NCBI GenBank assembly: GCA_021802165.1
Contig: JAKAAU010000046.1
Location: 1-9,322, forward strand
Reading direction: 5' to 3'
Length of the DNA stretch: 9,322 bases
From: Thermoplasmata archaeon
GTDB taxonomy: Archaea > Thermoplasmatota > Thermoplasmata > Thermoplasmatales > Thermoplasmataceae
A program made the position numbers and the translations under genes. Positions 1 to 5,732 of this stretch are shown here, in pieces; the stretch's first letter is position 1, and every line of letters begins with the position of its first letter. Under the pieces are notes generated by a model. That model did not search any database. It was not told the DNA's origin and was given only the letters and a program-made list of their open reading frames with translations.

Positions 1-1
1 G

Positions 2-502
2 GATGATAGGGAATTGCAGGTCATGGATTTGCTAAACATTGGCTATATATATCTTGACAGCGGGAAAAAGGATGATGCTATAACTTACTTCGATCAGGCA
101 ATAACTGTTGCAGATGCCATGGAAGACCCGCAACTTTTTGCACTTGCCAATAATTCAAAGGCAGAAGCACTGTCCACTATAAAGTCTAAACAGAAAATCG
201 CACTGGAAATCTACGATAAAGTAATGGAATTATCAGAAAAATCCGAGGACTGGGATAACTATTTCGAAGCCCTGTACGGTAAGATCAATATAATGAGGGA
301 TACTGATATTAACCAGGCCTTCGATCTAGGGAAAAATGCTTTGGATAGGATAGATGCCATAATGGATACAATTAAAACCAAAAAGGATAAAAAAGAATTT
401 AAAACAAGCATGGGTTATCTGTATGATTCTGTTTCTGATATAGCCATGGAACTGGAAAATATAGATGAAGCCATGAAAATTGCCTCAAGATCACGTGAGT
501 AA
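2..502 (+). CDS. TPR-repeat protein, 3' part of gene (5' end outside window)
   Basis: The reading frame is open to the left edge (codons reading D-D-R-E precede the first possible TTG start at 14), so the gene very probably begins outside the window. The visible part is almost entirely alpha-helical and made of helix pairs with the TPR pattern. One repeat runs through NIGYIYLDSGKKDDAITYF (G/Y in helix A, A and F in helix B), followed by three weaker units, the last around YDSVSDIAMELENIDEAMKI. TPR arrays are protein-protein interaction scaffolds; the partner cannot be read here, and there is no signal peptide or membrane segment in this part. The stop at 500-502 is one base before the ATG of the alpha/beta-hydrolase, so the two are probably one transcript. 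The family call is fairly safe; the role is unknown. Confidence 0.75.
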   Translation, partial: DDRELQVMDLLNIGYIYLDSGKKDDAITYFDQAITVADAMEDPQLFALANNSKAEALSTIKSKQKIALEIYDKVMELSEKSEDWDNYFEALYGKINIMRDTDINQAFDLGKNALDRIDAIMDTIKTKKDKKEFKTSMGYLYDSVSDIAMELENIDEAMKIASRSRE

Positions 503-503
503 A

Positions 504-1217
504 ATGGAACGAAAGTACTACCAGACTCAATATGGAAGAATATCTCTTCTTGACAGGGGTACGGGATACCCAGTGATTTTTCTACATGGATTGGGCGGAA
601 CAGGTAATACCTGGCTGAAAAGTGAGCCTTTTCTTGATTCCAGACTCAGACCCATTTTTGTGGATCTTCTTGGTCACGGTCATTCCGATAAGCCGGAGAT
701 AGATTATACCATAATACAGCAGGCAGAGGCAATAAAATCTATTATAGACGCCATGGGACTGAAAAATTTCTCTATTGTCGGAAACTCATATGGAGGTTGG
801 ATAGGATTGAAATTTGCATCGTCAATAGCACAGCCGGATATGCTTTTCCCGGTGGACAGTGCAGGTATATCTCCTACGCCGGCAGAGCAGGGACCGCAGG
901 CTGTGGAAAGTCTTATTGATTCCATCCTCAAAGCAAGGAATTATAAAAACAGGGATGCGCTGAGGCGCATTATGAATAATAATGGAAAAAGGGAGGAAAA
1001 AATTACACAGGAAGATCTTGCAGCAATAAGCTGTCCTACGACTATTATATGGGGAACGGAGGATCATGTAATACCACTTAGTTACGGCGAGGCTTTAAAG
1101 GCCGGGATAAAAGGCAGCGAACTTATTATAATAGATGGTTCCGGGCATACCCCGCATATAGATAAACCAGAGGAATTTTCAGAGATTATCAACAAAAAAT
1201 TACAGAATAAAGATTGA
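504..1217 (+). CDS. alpha/beta-hydrolase fold protein (esterase/lipase-like)
   Basis: A 237-residue soluble serine hydrolase of the alpha/beta-hydrolase fold. The oxyanion motif is HG at 28-29 (FLHGLGG). The nucleophile elbow is G-N-S-Y-G-G with Ser95, the acid is Asp187 in GTEDHVIP, and the catalytic His215 lies in GSGHTPHIDKPEEF, so the triad is complete. HGHSDKP after strand 4 is also typical. The cap between about 120 and 172 is short, as in small carboxylesterases or C-C bond hydrolases; the substrate cannot be predicted. I chose the ATG at 504. A TTG at 480 and a GTG at 495 are in frame but would overlap the TPR gene, whereas 504 begins one base after its stop with a weak GTGA motif 5 bases upstream. 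It is the likely second gene of an operon with the TPR protein and converges, with a 2-bp gap, on the next gene. Confidence 0.9.
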   Translation: MERKYYQTQYGRISLLDRGTGYPVIFLHGLGGTGNTWLKSEPFLDSRLRPIFVDLLGHGHSDKPEIDYTIIQQAEAIKSIIDAMGLKNFSIVGNSYGGWIGLKFASSIAQPDMLFPVDSAGISPTPAEQGPQAVESLIDSILKARNYKNRDALRRIMNNNGKREEKITQEDLAAISCPTTIIWGTEDHVIPLSYGEALKAGIKGSELIIIDGSGHTPHIDKPEEFSEIINKKLQNKD

Positions 1218-1219
1218 AA

Positions 1220-1729
1220 TTATTCCAGATGAAGCTTATCTTTTAGACCTGATATAATTTCCTTATATTCATTATATCTCCCTATATCATCTTTTGATGG
1301 ATCGGTAAAATTTCCAAATGGCAGCAGGAATTTTTCATTGTTGATTGTAAGCTCCGGGAATTTCTCATCATTAAAATTTGATATTTCTATATTTTTGATG
1401 TCCCCCAGACCTATCATTTCGTAATTCTGTACCGTCTTATTTTTTGATATCTCTTCAATTTTGCTCGATTCACTCTTATAATATTCTGCAGTTATTTTTT
1501 TTACCATATTTTTTATTCTGTTAAATAGATCTGCGGGCTCAACAGGATCAGTGGCACCTGGAACTATCAAGGAATCAGTATATTCCATATCCTTCTTCAA
1601 CCTTAGTTCCTCTGCTATATATTTCCCTGAAAAAATCCTGTAAAGTTCAATATTATCCTCATTGATAACTATTCTGAATATGCCACCGGTTGATAGCGGA
1701 ACCTTCCATGCATTTTCTATGCTTTTCAT
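1220..1729 (-). CDS. hypothetical protein, possibly PH-like beta-rich fold
   Basis: A 169-residue acidic/lysine-rich soluble protein that I do not recognise. Residues 8-45 look like paired beta strands (GGIFRIVINEDNIELYRIF), and 65-95 is a helix rich in K and E. The C-terminal part (IGLGDIKNIEISNF, then ELTINNEKFLLPFG and a final helix YNEYKEIISGLKDKL) resembles the strand-strand-helix ending of PH-like domains; this is pattern inference only. There is no signal peptide or transmembrane segment. The ATG at 1729 has a TATA-like stretch (TATTTTAATA on the minus strand, 1751-1760) centred about 26 bp upstream, as expected for a leaderless archaeal gene. It lies 48 bp downstream of the small gene at 1778-2011 on the same strand and may share its transcript. 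Its 3' end abuts the hydrolase tail to tail. Confidence 0.65.
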   Translation of the reverse strand: MKSIENAWKVPLSTGGIFRIVINEDNIELYRIFSGKYIAEELRLKKDMEYTDSLIVPGATDPVEPADLFNRIKNMVKKITAEYYKSESSKIEEISKNKTVQNYEMIGLGDIKNIEISNFNDEKFPELTINNEKFLLPFGNFTDPSKDDIGRYNEYKEIISGLKDKLHLE

Positions 1730-1777
1730 ATAAGCATATGCATTAGTTATTATTAAAATATTTCCGGAATGATTATA

Positions 1778-2011
1778 TCACTCTATTTTTGTCTTGGCTA
1801 TCTGGCTGAATTTGGTAATTTTTCCCTCTGTATCTATGCTGAGGTAAACGGTATAATGAAATCCCGCAAAATCAAACTCAGTGGATACATCGTATCTATC
1901 GCTATTGTTTACTATGCTATTTACTGTAAAATTTTCAACTGCATCAGAATACATATCCTTAATATTTTTCTCTGTTATGGTTTTGACATCTTTCATACTT
2001 TCGATATCCAT
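1778..2011 (-). CDS. small hypothetical protein, 77 residues
   Basis: A small charged protein with a helix (about 8-28) followed by three predicted strands (RYDVSTEFDF, FHYTVYLSID, GKITKFSQI). The helix-strand-strand pattern with 'YxVxLSIDxxGKI' is reminiscent of PepSY-type or GvpO-like small domains, but the match is too weak to name. The minus-strand reading is preferred over open plus-strand frames in the same stretch because its amino-acid pattern alternates like a soluble beta-rich protein, and because it sits head to tail with the next minus-strand gene. An AT-rich TATA-like stretch (TAATTAAT on the minus strand, 2034-2041) lies about 26 bp upstream of the ATG. A second in-frame ATG is six codons in (1996). 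Function unknown. Confidence 0.55.
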   Translation of the reverse strand: MDIESMKDVKTITEKNIKDMYSDAVENFTVNSIVNNSDRYDVSTEFDFAGFHYTVYLSIDTEGKITKFSQIAKTKIE

Positions 2012-2155
2012 AAAAGGTTATTATCATTCTATTATTAATTATTTCTTAATGATTCTTTCCAGCTGTTATTTGACTACATACATATGAAAGCTTCTAAAAT
2101 CTCTAGTACAAACAAATAGTTATATATAGAAAAAAATAATTATAACCGGATTAAA
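2012..2155. other. divergent intergenic region with promoters for both flanking genes
   Basis: 144 bp between two divergently transcribed genes. It is very AT-rich. The right part has the clear TATA box of the transaldolase-like gene; the left part has only a weak TATA-like stretch for the minus-strand gene. No tRNA, stable hairpin or convincing small ORF was seen. Confidence 0.5.
2120..2128 (+). promoter_or_regulatory. TATA box of the transaldolase-like gene
   Basis: TTATATATA, centred about 32 bp before the ATG at 2156 and preceded by an A-rich stretch suited to a TFB recognition element. This geometry predicts a transcript starting only about 5 bases before the ATG, so no Shine-Dalgarno motif is expected, and none is seen. 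Confidence 0.6.
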
Positions 2156-2833
2156 ATGAAATTCTTTCTTGATAGCTGCAATGTTGATGAAATAAAGGAA
2201 ATTTCAGATTATGGATTTATAGACGGCGTCACAACCGATCCAACCTCAATTGCTCATGAAGTAGCCAAGGGCAACACGACAGAACAGGTAATAACCAGTA
2301 TTATTAAACTTGTTAATGGAGAAGTACACATTCAGGTAGTTACACAGGATTTTGATACTATAATGTCGCAGGCTCTGAAAATCCATTCTCTTGGAATGAA
2401 TGTAATAGTAAAAATACCGGCAACCCTTGTGGGATTAAAAGCCATATTAAAATTGAACGATAAGAAAATAAAATGCTCAGCCTCTTCGGTTTATAATTCT
2501 GTTCAAGCTATTATGGCAGCACAGAACTATGCTGAATACGTTTCCATAAGGACAGGGATCATAGACGAAAATGGTAAGGATGGCATGGAGTTAGCATACA
2601 GCGTAAATGAAACTTTGAAAAATAATAAATTTGATTCAAAGGTTCTCATTACAAATATTTCCAATCCGGAACACATAGTAAGGGCAGGTATAATGGGCGT
2701 TGGAGCTATTTCTGTACCCTATAATTTAATAAAAACACTGGGAAGCCATATTAATACAGTAGATGATATAACAAGGTATATGGAAGACTGGAATAAAATC
2801 CCTGAAAGCAGCAGAACATTTTTTAATAAATAA
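2156..2833 (+). CDS. transaldolase / fructose-6-phosphate aldolase family protein, divergent active site
   Basis: At 225 residues it has the length of the short transaldolase/FSA class (TIM barrel, class I aldolase). The N-terminal signature is recognisable as DGVTTDP at 23-29. The Schiff-base lysine is Lys86 in NVIVKIPAT, followed by GLKA, and Asp6 is present. Gln60 matches the FSA-type Gln rather than the Glu of true transaldolases. Aligned by eye to E. coli FSA, several active-site residues differ: Asn28 is Asp28, the phosphate-binding Arg134 is Ile135 (Arg132 lies nearby), and Ser166 is Asn167. It could therefore act on an unusual or non-phosphorylated substrate, or bind phosphate differently. 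The family call is secure; assignment to the pentose-phosphate pathway is not. It has its own promoter and appears monocistronic. Confidence 0.88.
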   Translation: MKFFLDSCNVDEIKEISDYGFIDGVTTDPTSIAHEVAKGNTTEQVITSIIKLVNGEVHIQVVTQDFDTIMSQALKIHSLGMNVIVKIPATLVGLKAILKLNDKKIKCSASSVYNSVQAIMAAQNYAEYVSIRTGIIDENGKDGMELAYSVNETLKNNKFDSKVLITNISNPEHIVRAGIMGVGAISVPYNLIKTLGSHINTVDDITRYMEDWNKIPESSRTFFNK

Positions 2834-3001
2834 ATTCTGATAATATAATATTTGATTATTTATTGGCATTCAATAGCCCTCATCCAGCTTAACTTTTGCA
2901 TTATCGAGTTTTGCATATCAGCAATAATATTATTAATTTTATAAAGAGCTTGTTTGCAAATACTGCCACATCATATTTTTATATACTGATGGTATGCATT
3001 A
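2834..3001. other. intergenic region with a short imperfect tandem repeat
   Basis: 168 bp between the aldolase-like gene and the peroxiredoxin. It holds two adjacent copies of a TTTTGCAT-(T)ATC-(G)AG unit at 2894-2908 and 2909-2921, then AT-rich DNA and the peroxiredoxin TATA box. No RNA gene or convincing ORF was seen. The repeat could be a regulator site, but this is not supported beyond the repetition. Confidence 0.4.
2976..2985 (+). promoter_or_regulatory. TATA box of the peroxiredoxin gene
   Basis: TTTTTATATA. Its centre is only about 21 bp from the ATG at 3002 but about 30 bp from the ATG at 3011, so a start point about 25 bp downstream would leave 3002 outside the mRNA. This helps decide the start codon. 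Confidence 0.55.
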
Positions 3002-3010
3002 ATGATAAAT

Positions 3011-3481
3011 ATGGTAAACGAAGGAGAAATAGCGCCGGATTTTGAGGCATTGGATACAGGATTGAAAAGCAGAAAATTATCCGATTATAGGGGTAATGTT
3101 ACAGTACTTGCATTCTTTCCTGGAGCATTTACATCAGTTTGTACAAAGGAGATGTGTACTTTCAGGGATTCCATGGCAAACTTTAACAAACTGAAGGCAA
3201 AAGTAATTGGAATAAGTGTTGATGCACCCTTCTCGCTCAAGGAATTTGCAACGAAAAATAACCTGCAATTCGATCTGTTAAGCGATGGCAACAGGGAAAT
3301 ATCAGAGAAATATGGTGTTTTATACAAAAACTTCCTCAACATAAACAAATTAACAGCTTCAAAGAGATCGGTATTTATTCTTGACAAGAATGGAAAAATT
3401 ATATATAAATGGGTCAGCGAGGATGCAGGCAAGGAACCCGATTATAAAAAGATAGAAGAAATAATATCTAAATCTAACTAA
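3011..3481 (+). CDS. peroxiredoxin (AhpC/TSA superfamily, BCP/AhpE-like)
   Basis: A 156-residue thiol peroxidase that reduces hydrogen peroxide and organic peroxides in the cytoplasm. The peroxidatic motif is FFPGAFTSVC with Thr41 and Cys44, and Arg119 (SKRSVF) completes the usual Prx active site. A second Cys49 lies five residues after Cys44, the spacing of the resolving cysteine in atypical two-Cys BCP-type enzymes, so an intramolecular disulfide recycled by a thioredoxin-like partner is likely. I chose ATG 3011 rather than ATG 3002 (three codons longer) because of the TATA position and because family members begin close to the G-x-x-A-P-D-F motif. The gene has its own promoter and converges on the next gene with a 1-bp gap. 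Confidence 0.93.
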   Translation: MVNEGEIAPDFEALDTGLKSRKLSDYRGNVTVLAFFPGAFTSVCTKEMCTFRDSMANFNKLKAKVIGISVDAPFSLKEFATKNNLQFDLLSDGNREISEKYGVLYKNFLNINKLTASKRSVFILDKNGKIIYKWVSEDAGKEPDYKKIEEIISKSN

Positions 3482-3482
3482 A

Positions 3483-4010
3483 TTAACCTAAATTATATTT
3501 ATTAAGATTTTTTGCATATCTTGTACAGAAACTGTTATAATTTTCCTTATATTTTTTCCACAGCGCCATATAGTCATCTGATACTGTACCGACAACCCTG
3601 GCAGGCACACCCACAGCAATGGATTTTTCTGGAATTATACTATTATTTTTAACAACCGCTCCCTCGCCTATAGCAGCCCATTCACCGATAGTTGCAAAAT
3701 CCGAAACCGTTGAATTCATTCCAATTACGGCAAAGTCACCTATTTTTCCGGTATGTATCACGGATAAATGTCCGATGGTAACATGCTCACCTATTACTGT
3801 TTCTTCTCCAGGCCTAGCATGAATCACGCAATTATCTTCAATTGCTGAATATGAACCAACATTTATGGTTCCGTAATCACCACGTAGAACCGCCCCTGGA
3901 CCAATCCATACATTATCTCCGATATGGACATTGCCGATAATAGTGGCGTTTTCAAAAATATAGGCATTTTTACCTATTACAGGGGATTTCCCCTCAAATT
4001 CATATATCAT
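3483..4010 (-). CDS. gamma-class carbonic anhydrase-like hexapeptide-repeat protein
   Basis: A 175-residue left-handed beta-helix protein with repeated (I/V)G-x-x hexapeptides from about 12 to 140 and a C-terminal helix (145-170), the size of the gamma-carbonic anhydrase/YrdA/PaaY family. The three expected zinc ligands are His64 (VIHA), His81 and His86 (GHLSVIH). Arg43 and Asp45 (VLRGD) match the conserved Arg/Asp pair of Cam. Cam's Gln75 is replaced by Glu58, and its acidic proton-shuttle loop (Glu84) is absent, as in many family members without shown anhydrase activity. It probably forms a metal-binding trimer; carbonic anhydrase activity is possible but not assured. The TATA box lies in the 33-bp gap to the upstream gene, so it can be transcribed on its own. 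Confidence 0.85.
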   Translation of the reverse strand: MIYEFEGKSPVIGKNAYIFENATIIGNVHIGDNVWIGPGAVLRGDYGTINVGSYSAIEDNCVIHARPGEETVIGEHVTIGHLSVIHTGKIGDFAVIGMNSTVSDFATIGEWAAIGEGAVVKNNSIIPEKSIAVGVPARVVGTVSDDYMALWKKYKENYNSFCTRYAKNLNKYNLG

Positions 4011-4032
4011 AGATGTCGAATTATTACACTCA

Positions 4033-4040
4033 TATAAATA
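4033..4040 (-). promoter_or_regulatory. TATA box of the carbonic-anhydrase-like gene
   Basis: TATTTATA on the minus strand, centred 26-27 bp upstream of the ATG at 4010. This predicts a leaderless mRNA starting at or next to the start codon. Confidence 0.6.
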
Positions 4041-4043
4041 TGT

Positions 4044-4322
4044 CTATGAACCGGAATCTTTACCTGCCTGATCGTCATTGAATTTGAAATAACGGATAAG
4101 TCTCCCTTTATCATCATAAATATCCCTGTACTGTACCTTACCTGCCCAGATTAATGAGGTAAGTTCCATATGGATCATCCATTCTTCATGTTGATTCCCG
4201 AGATGTTCCTTCAGTTCTTTCAATGTATATGCGTTCTCCCTGTTTTTTTCCAGAAATTCTAAAATATACTTTTTAATATCTACATTTTCAGATGAATTGA
4301 AAGTTTTTGAATCTACAGGCAT
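4044..4322 (-). CDS. small winged-helix-like protein
   Basis: A 92-residue protein with a probable winged-helix fold at residues 15-81. Helix 1 is IKKYILEFLEKN, helix 2 is TLKELKEHLG, helix 3 is EEWMIHMELTSLIWAGKV, and the wing is YRDIYDDKGRLIRYFKF. It ends in a short acidic tail. It could bind DNA or act as an interaction domain; no ligand or metal motif is seen. The frame stays open upstream to an ATG at 4397, but that would overlap the SRPBCC gene by about 74 bases. The ATG at 4322 lies one base after that gene's stop codon and has an AGGTG motif 7 bases upstream, so 4322 is preferred. It is almost certainly co-transcribed, and perhaps translationally coupled, with the SRPBCC gene, so they may work together. 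Confidence 0.75.
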   Translation of the reverse strand: MPVDSKTFNSSENVDIKKYILEFLEKNRENAYTLKELKEHLGNQHEEWMIHMELTSLIWAGKVQYRDIYDDKGRLIRYFKFNDDQAGKDSGS

Positions 4323-4323
4323 A

Positions 4324-4776
4324 TTATTCCACCTGTTCTTCTTCAAGTGCTTTCTTATAGCTAGCAACAAGCTTGGTAATATATTTTTGCGCTGCACTTT
4401 TCATCATCCTTGCACCCATGCTGGCAGCAGTTCCCACAATGTTCATTTCAGCCTTCCACTGAACTTTTGTCTGATCATTTTCCCCCGTAAACTGGAAATT
4501 AAGGGTAAAATCTACAGACGCGCCTGAACCGTTGCCTCTGCCCTTTAACGTAATCATTTTGTTAGCCTCACTTTCGGTTACATCAAGAACTAAATCAAAT
4601 TTACCTTTTATAAATGATACTCCTGCCTTAGCTGTCAGTTTCATTTCAGTGTCGCTTATTTTTTCGTGGCTTATAAGATCGGGCACCAGTTTTACCAGCT
4701 CTTCCAGGTCAGCTACCTGATTATATGATTTTTCCGGCGTGGTCTTTACCTCAAAGGAATCTTCAAAGGTTAACAT
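4324..4776 (-). CDS. CoxG-like SRPBCC (START/Bet v1 fold) protein
   Basis: A 150-residue protein of the SRPBCC superfamily, closest in pattern to CO dehydrogenase subunit G (CoxG/DUF1857-type). The N-terminal strand FEDSFEVKTTPEKSYNQVADLEELVKLVPDL is the usual 'seP.evWe.l.D.e.l...iPg' opening. GRGNGSGASVDFTLNFQF is the glycine-rich strand pair, and the long C-terminal helix (SMGARMMKSAAQKYITKLVASYKKAL) closes the hydrophobic cavity. Such proteins bind small hydrophobic ligands; CoxG proper tethers Mo-CO dehydrogenase to membrane quinones. No CO dehydrogenase genes are in view, so the CoxG role should not be transferred. It is followed with a 1-bp gap by the winged-helix gene. TTTATATA lies about 35 bp upstream, and a weaker AT-rich TATA-like stretch about 25 bp upstream. 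Confidence 0.82.
   Translation of the reverse strand: MLTFEDSFEVKTTPEKSYNQVADLEELVKLVPDLISHEKISDTEMKLTAKAGVSFIKGKFDLVLDVTESEANKMITLKGRGNGSGASVDFTLNFQFTGENDQTKVQWKAEMNIVGTAASMGARMMKSAAQKYITKLVASYKKALEEEQVE
4329..4334 (-). promoter_or_regulatory. Shine-Dalgarno-like motif deciding the start of the winged-helix gene
   Basis: AGGTGG on the minus strand, six bases before the ATG at 4322 and inside the end of the SRPBCC gene. AGGTG matches the archaeal 16S anti-SD complement (GGAGGTGA). Its presence on an operon-internal gene, against its absence on first genes here, supports the 4322 start. Confidence 0.5.
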
Positions 4777-4806
4777 AAATTTAGATTAATACATTGTAAA
4801 TAAATG

Positions 4807-4814
4807 TTTATATA
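4807..4814 (-). promoter_or_regulatory. TATA box of the SRPBCC/winged-helix operon
   Basis: The minus strand reads TATATAAA here (TTTATATA on the plus strand), centred about 35 bp before the ATG at 4776. This predicts a short leader of roughly 8-10 bases. A weaker candidate closer to the gene (about 4797-4805) would make it leaderless. Confidence 0.45.
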
Positions 4815-4860
4815 GAAATAAAAATTGAGGTGTTTTTAGTGGCATTTGGATAGTTAATTC

Positions 4861-4898
4861 TATAAAATTGAAACACTACACCATTAAGTGATTCAATT
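4861..4898 (-). terminator. hairpin with U-tract at the end of pheA
   Basis: An inverted repeat overlapping the pheA stop codon. AATTGAA (4866-4872) pairs with TTCAATT (4892-4898), then an A-A mismatch, then CACT (4874-4877) pairs with AGTG (4887-4890), leaving a 9-base loop. On the minus-strand transcript the stem is followed by UUUUAU. This looks like an intrinsic-type terminator; in archaea the U-tract matters more than the stem, and four U's is short, so confidence is moderate. Confidence 0.45.
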
Positions 4899-5703
4899 AT
4901 TCTGGAACCGGTGCTGATTCGTATGTGCCCAGTACCCTGAACTGGGTAGTCATTTTACGGATCAGTGAAATTGCATGATCAGATCGATCATTCTTTTCTA
5001 TATCTATGAAAAATAGATAATTGAAAGGATTGTACTGAATTGGCCGTGATTCTATTTTGGTCATATTTATATTATCATCATTGAACACTTTCAGTATATT
5101 ATAAAGGCCACCTATCCTGTTAACAATTGAAAATGCCAGTGAAATCTTGGAATGTCCCGCGGGCAGAACAGGATTCTCTGATATAAGAAAAAATCGTGTA
5201 TAGTTATTATGTGTATTTTCTATGTTTTTAACAATTATTTCCATATTATTTATTCTGGCCGCAAGTTCACTGGCTATAGCAGCATATGTATTTTTATTGT
5301 AATTCTTTACAATTTTAACACTTCCTGCAGTGTCATATTCACTTACCGGCTTTATACCATGTTTGTAAATAAACTCCGAGCACTGGGATAGGGCCTGAGG
5401 GTGGGAAAGTACGTATTTTATATCGCCTAGCTGCACTCCCTGTTTGGCTATAAGGCAGTGTTCTACTCTTAAATAATGTTCCTTAACTATTGAAAAATTG
5501 CTTTTAAAAAGAAAGTCATATGTTTGATTTACGGAACCCTCAATGGAATTTTCTATGGGAACCACACCGGCATCTATTTCCTTATTGCTCAGGGCATCAA
5601 AAACGGCACGCACTGATTCTAGGGGAACGTAATCGCCCTGTATCATTTGCATAGCAGCTATATTGCTGTATGCTCCAGGTTCGCCAAAATATCCTACTTT
5701 CAA
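4897..5703 (-). CDS. pheA: prephenate dehydratase with ACT domain
   Basis: Converts prephenate to phenylpyruvate in phenylalanine biosynthesis (cytoplasmic). The 268 residues make a stand-alone enzyme without a fused chorismate mutase. The catalytic domain (1-175) has PIENSIEGSV (49-58), SHPQALSQC (100-108), YDTAGSVK (123-130) and the key Thr-Arg-Phe triplet NYTRFF with Thr169. The ACT regulatory domain (about 186-260) has RIGGLYNIL and ESRP (218-221), the phenylalanine-binding elements, so feedback inhibition by phenylalanine is likely. The start is a TTG at 5703: the frame upstream holds no other start before a stop at 5728-5730, and the TTTAAATA box lies exactly at leaderless distance. The gene follows the SpoIIM-like gene by 24 bp but has its own promoter, and ends in a hairpin. 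Confidence 0.95.
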   Translation of the reverse strand: MKVGYFGEPGAYSNIAAMQMIQGDYVPLESVRAVFDALSNKEIDAGVVPIENSIEGSVNQTYDFLFKSNFSIVKEHYLRVEHCLIAKQGVQLGDIKYVLSHPQALSQCSEFIYKHGIKPVSEYDTAGSVKIVKNYNKNTYAAIASELAARINNMEIIVKNIENTHNNYTRFFLISENPVLPAGHSKISLAFSIVNRIGGLYNILKVFNDDNINMTKIESRPIQYNPFNYLFFIDIEKNDRSDHAISLIRKMTTQFRVLGTYESAPVPE

Positions 5704-5724
5704 TACACGGGTATATTTTATATA

Positions 5725-5732
5725 TATTTAAA
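5725..5732 (-). promoter_or_regulatory. TATA box of pheA, overlapping the upstream stop codon
   Basis: TTTAAATA on the minus strand, a perfect match to the archaeal TTTAWATA consensus, centred 25-26 bp before the TTG at 5703. It overlaps the stop codon (5728-5730) of the SpoIIM-like gene and predicts a leaderless mRNA beginning with UUG. Confidence 0.65.

Noticed and set aside
1734..1741. GCATATGC palindrome just upstream of the gene at 1729
   Set aside because: Eight-base AT-rich palindromes are expected by chance and it lies downstream of the likely TATA element; there is no second copy.
1769..2087. Plus-strand open frames rich in Phe/Ile/Tyr that look like membrane proteins
   Set aside because: The composition is what AT-rich antisense DNA gives. 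The minus-strand frame in the same place has a balanced soluble-protein pattern and fits the neighbouring gene order.
2938..2990. Minus-strand TATA-like element and short ATG frame in the peroxiredoxin upstream region
   Set aside because: The frame ends after about ten codons and has no partner gene, so it is most likely the symmetry of the TATA box.
4324..4397. Longer form of the winged-helix protein starting at 4397
   Set aside because: It would overlap the SRPBCC gene by 74 bases; the extra N-terminus is an out-of-frame reading of that gene's conserved C-terminal helix. The SD motif points to 4322.
4324..4776. Carbon monoxide dehydrogenase accessory function
   Set aside because: Only the CoxG-like fold is present, with no coxL/M/S or maturation genes in view.
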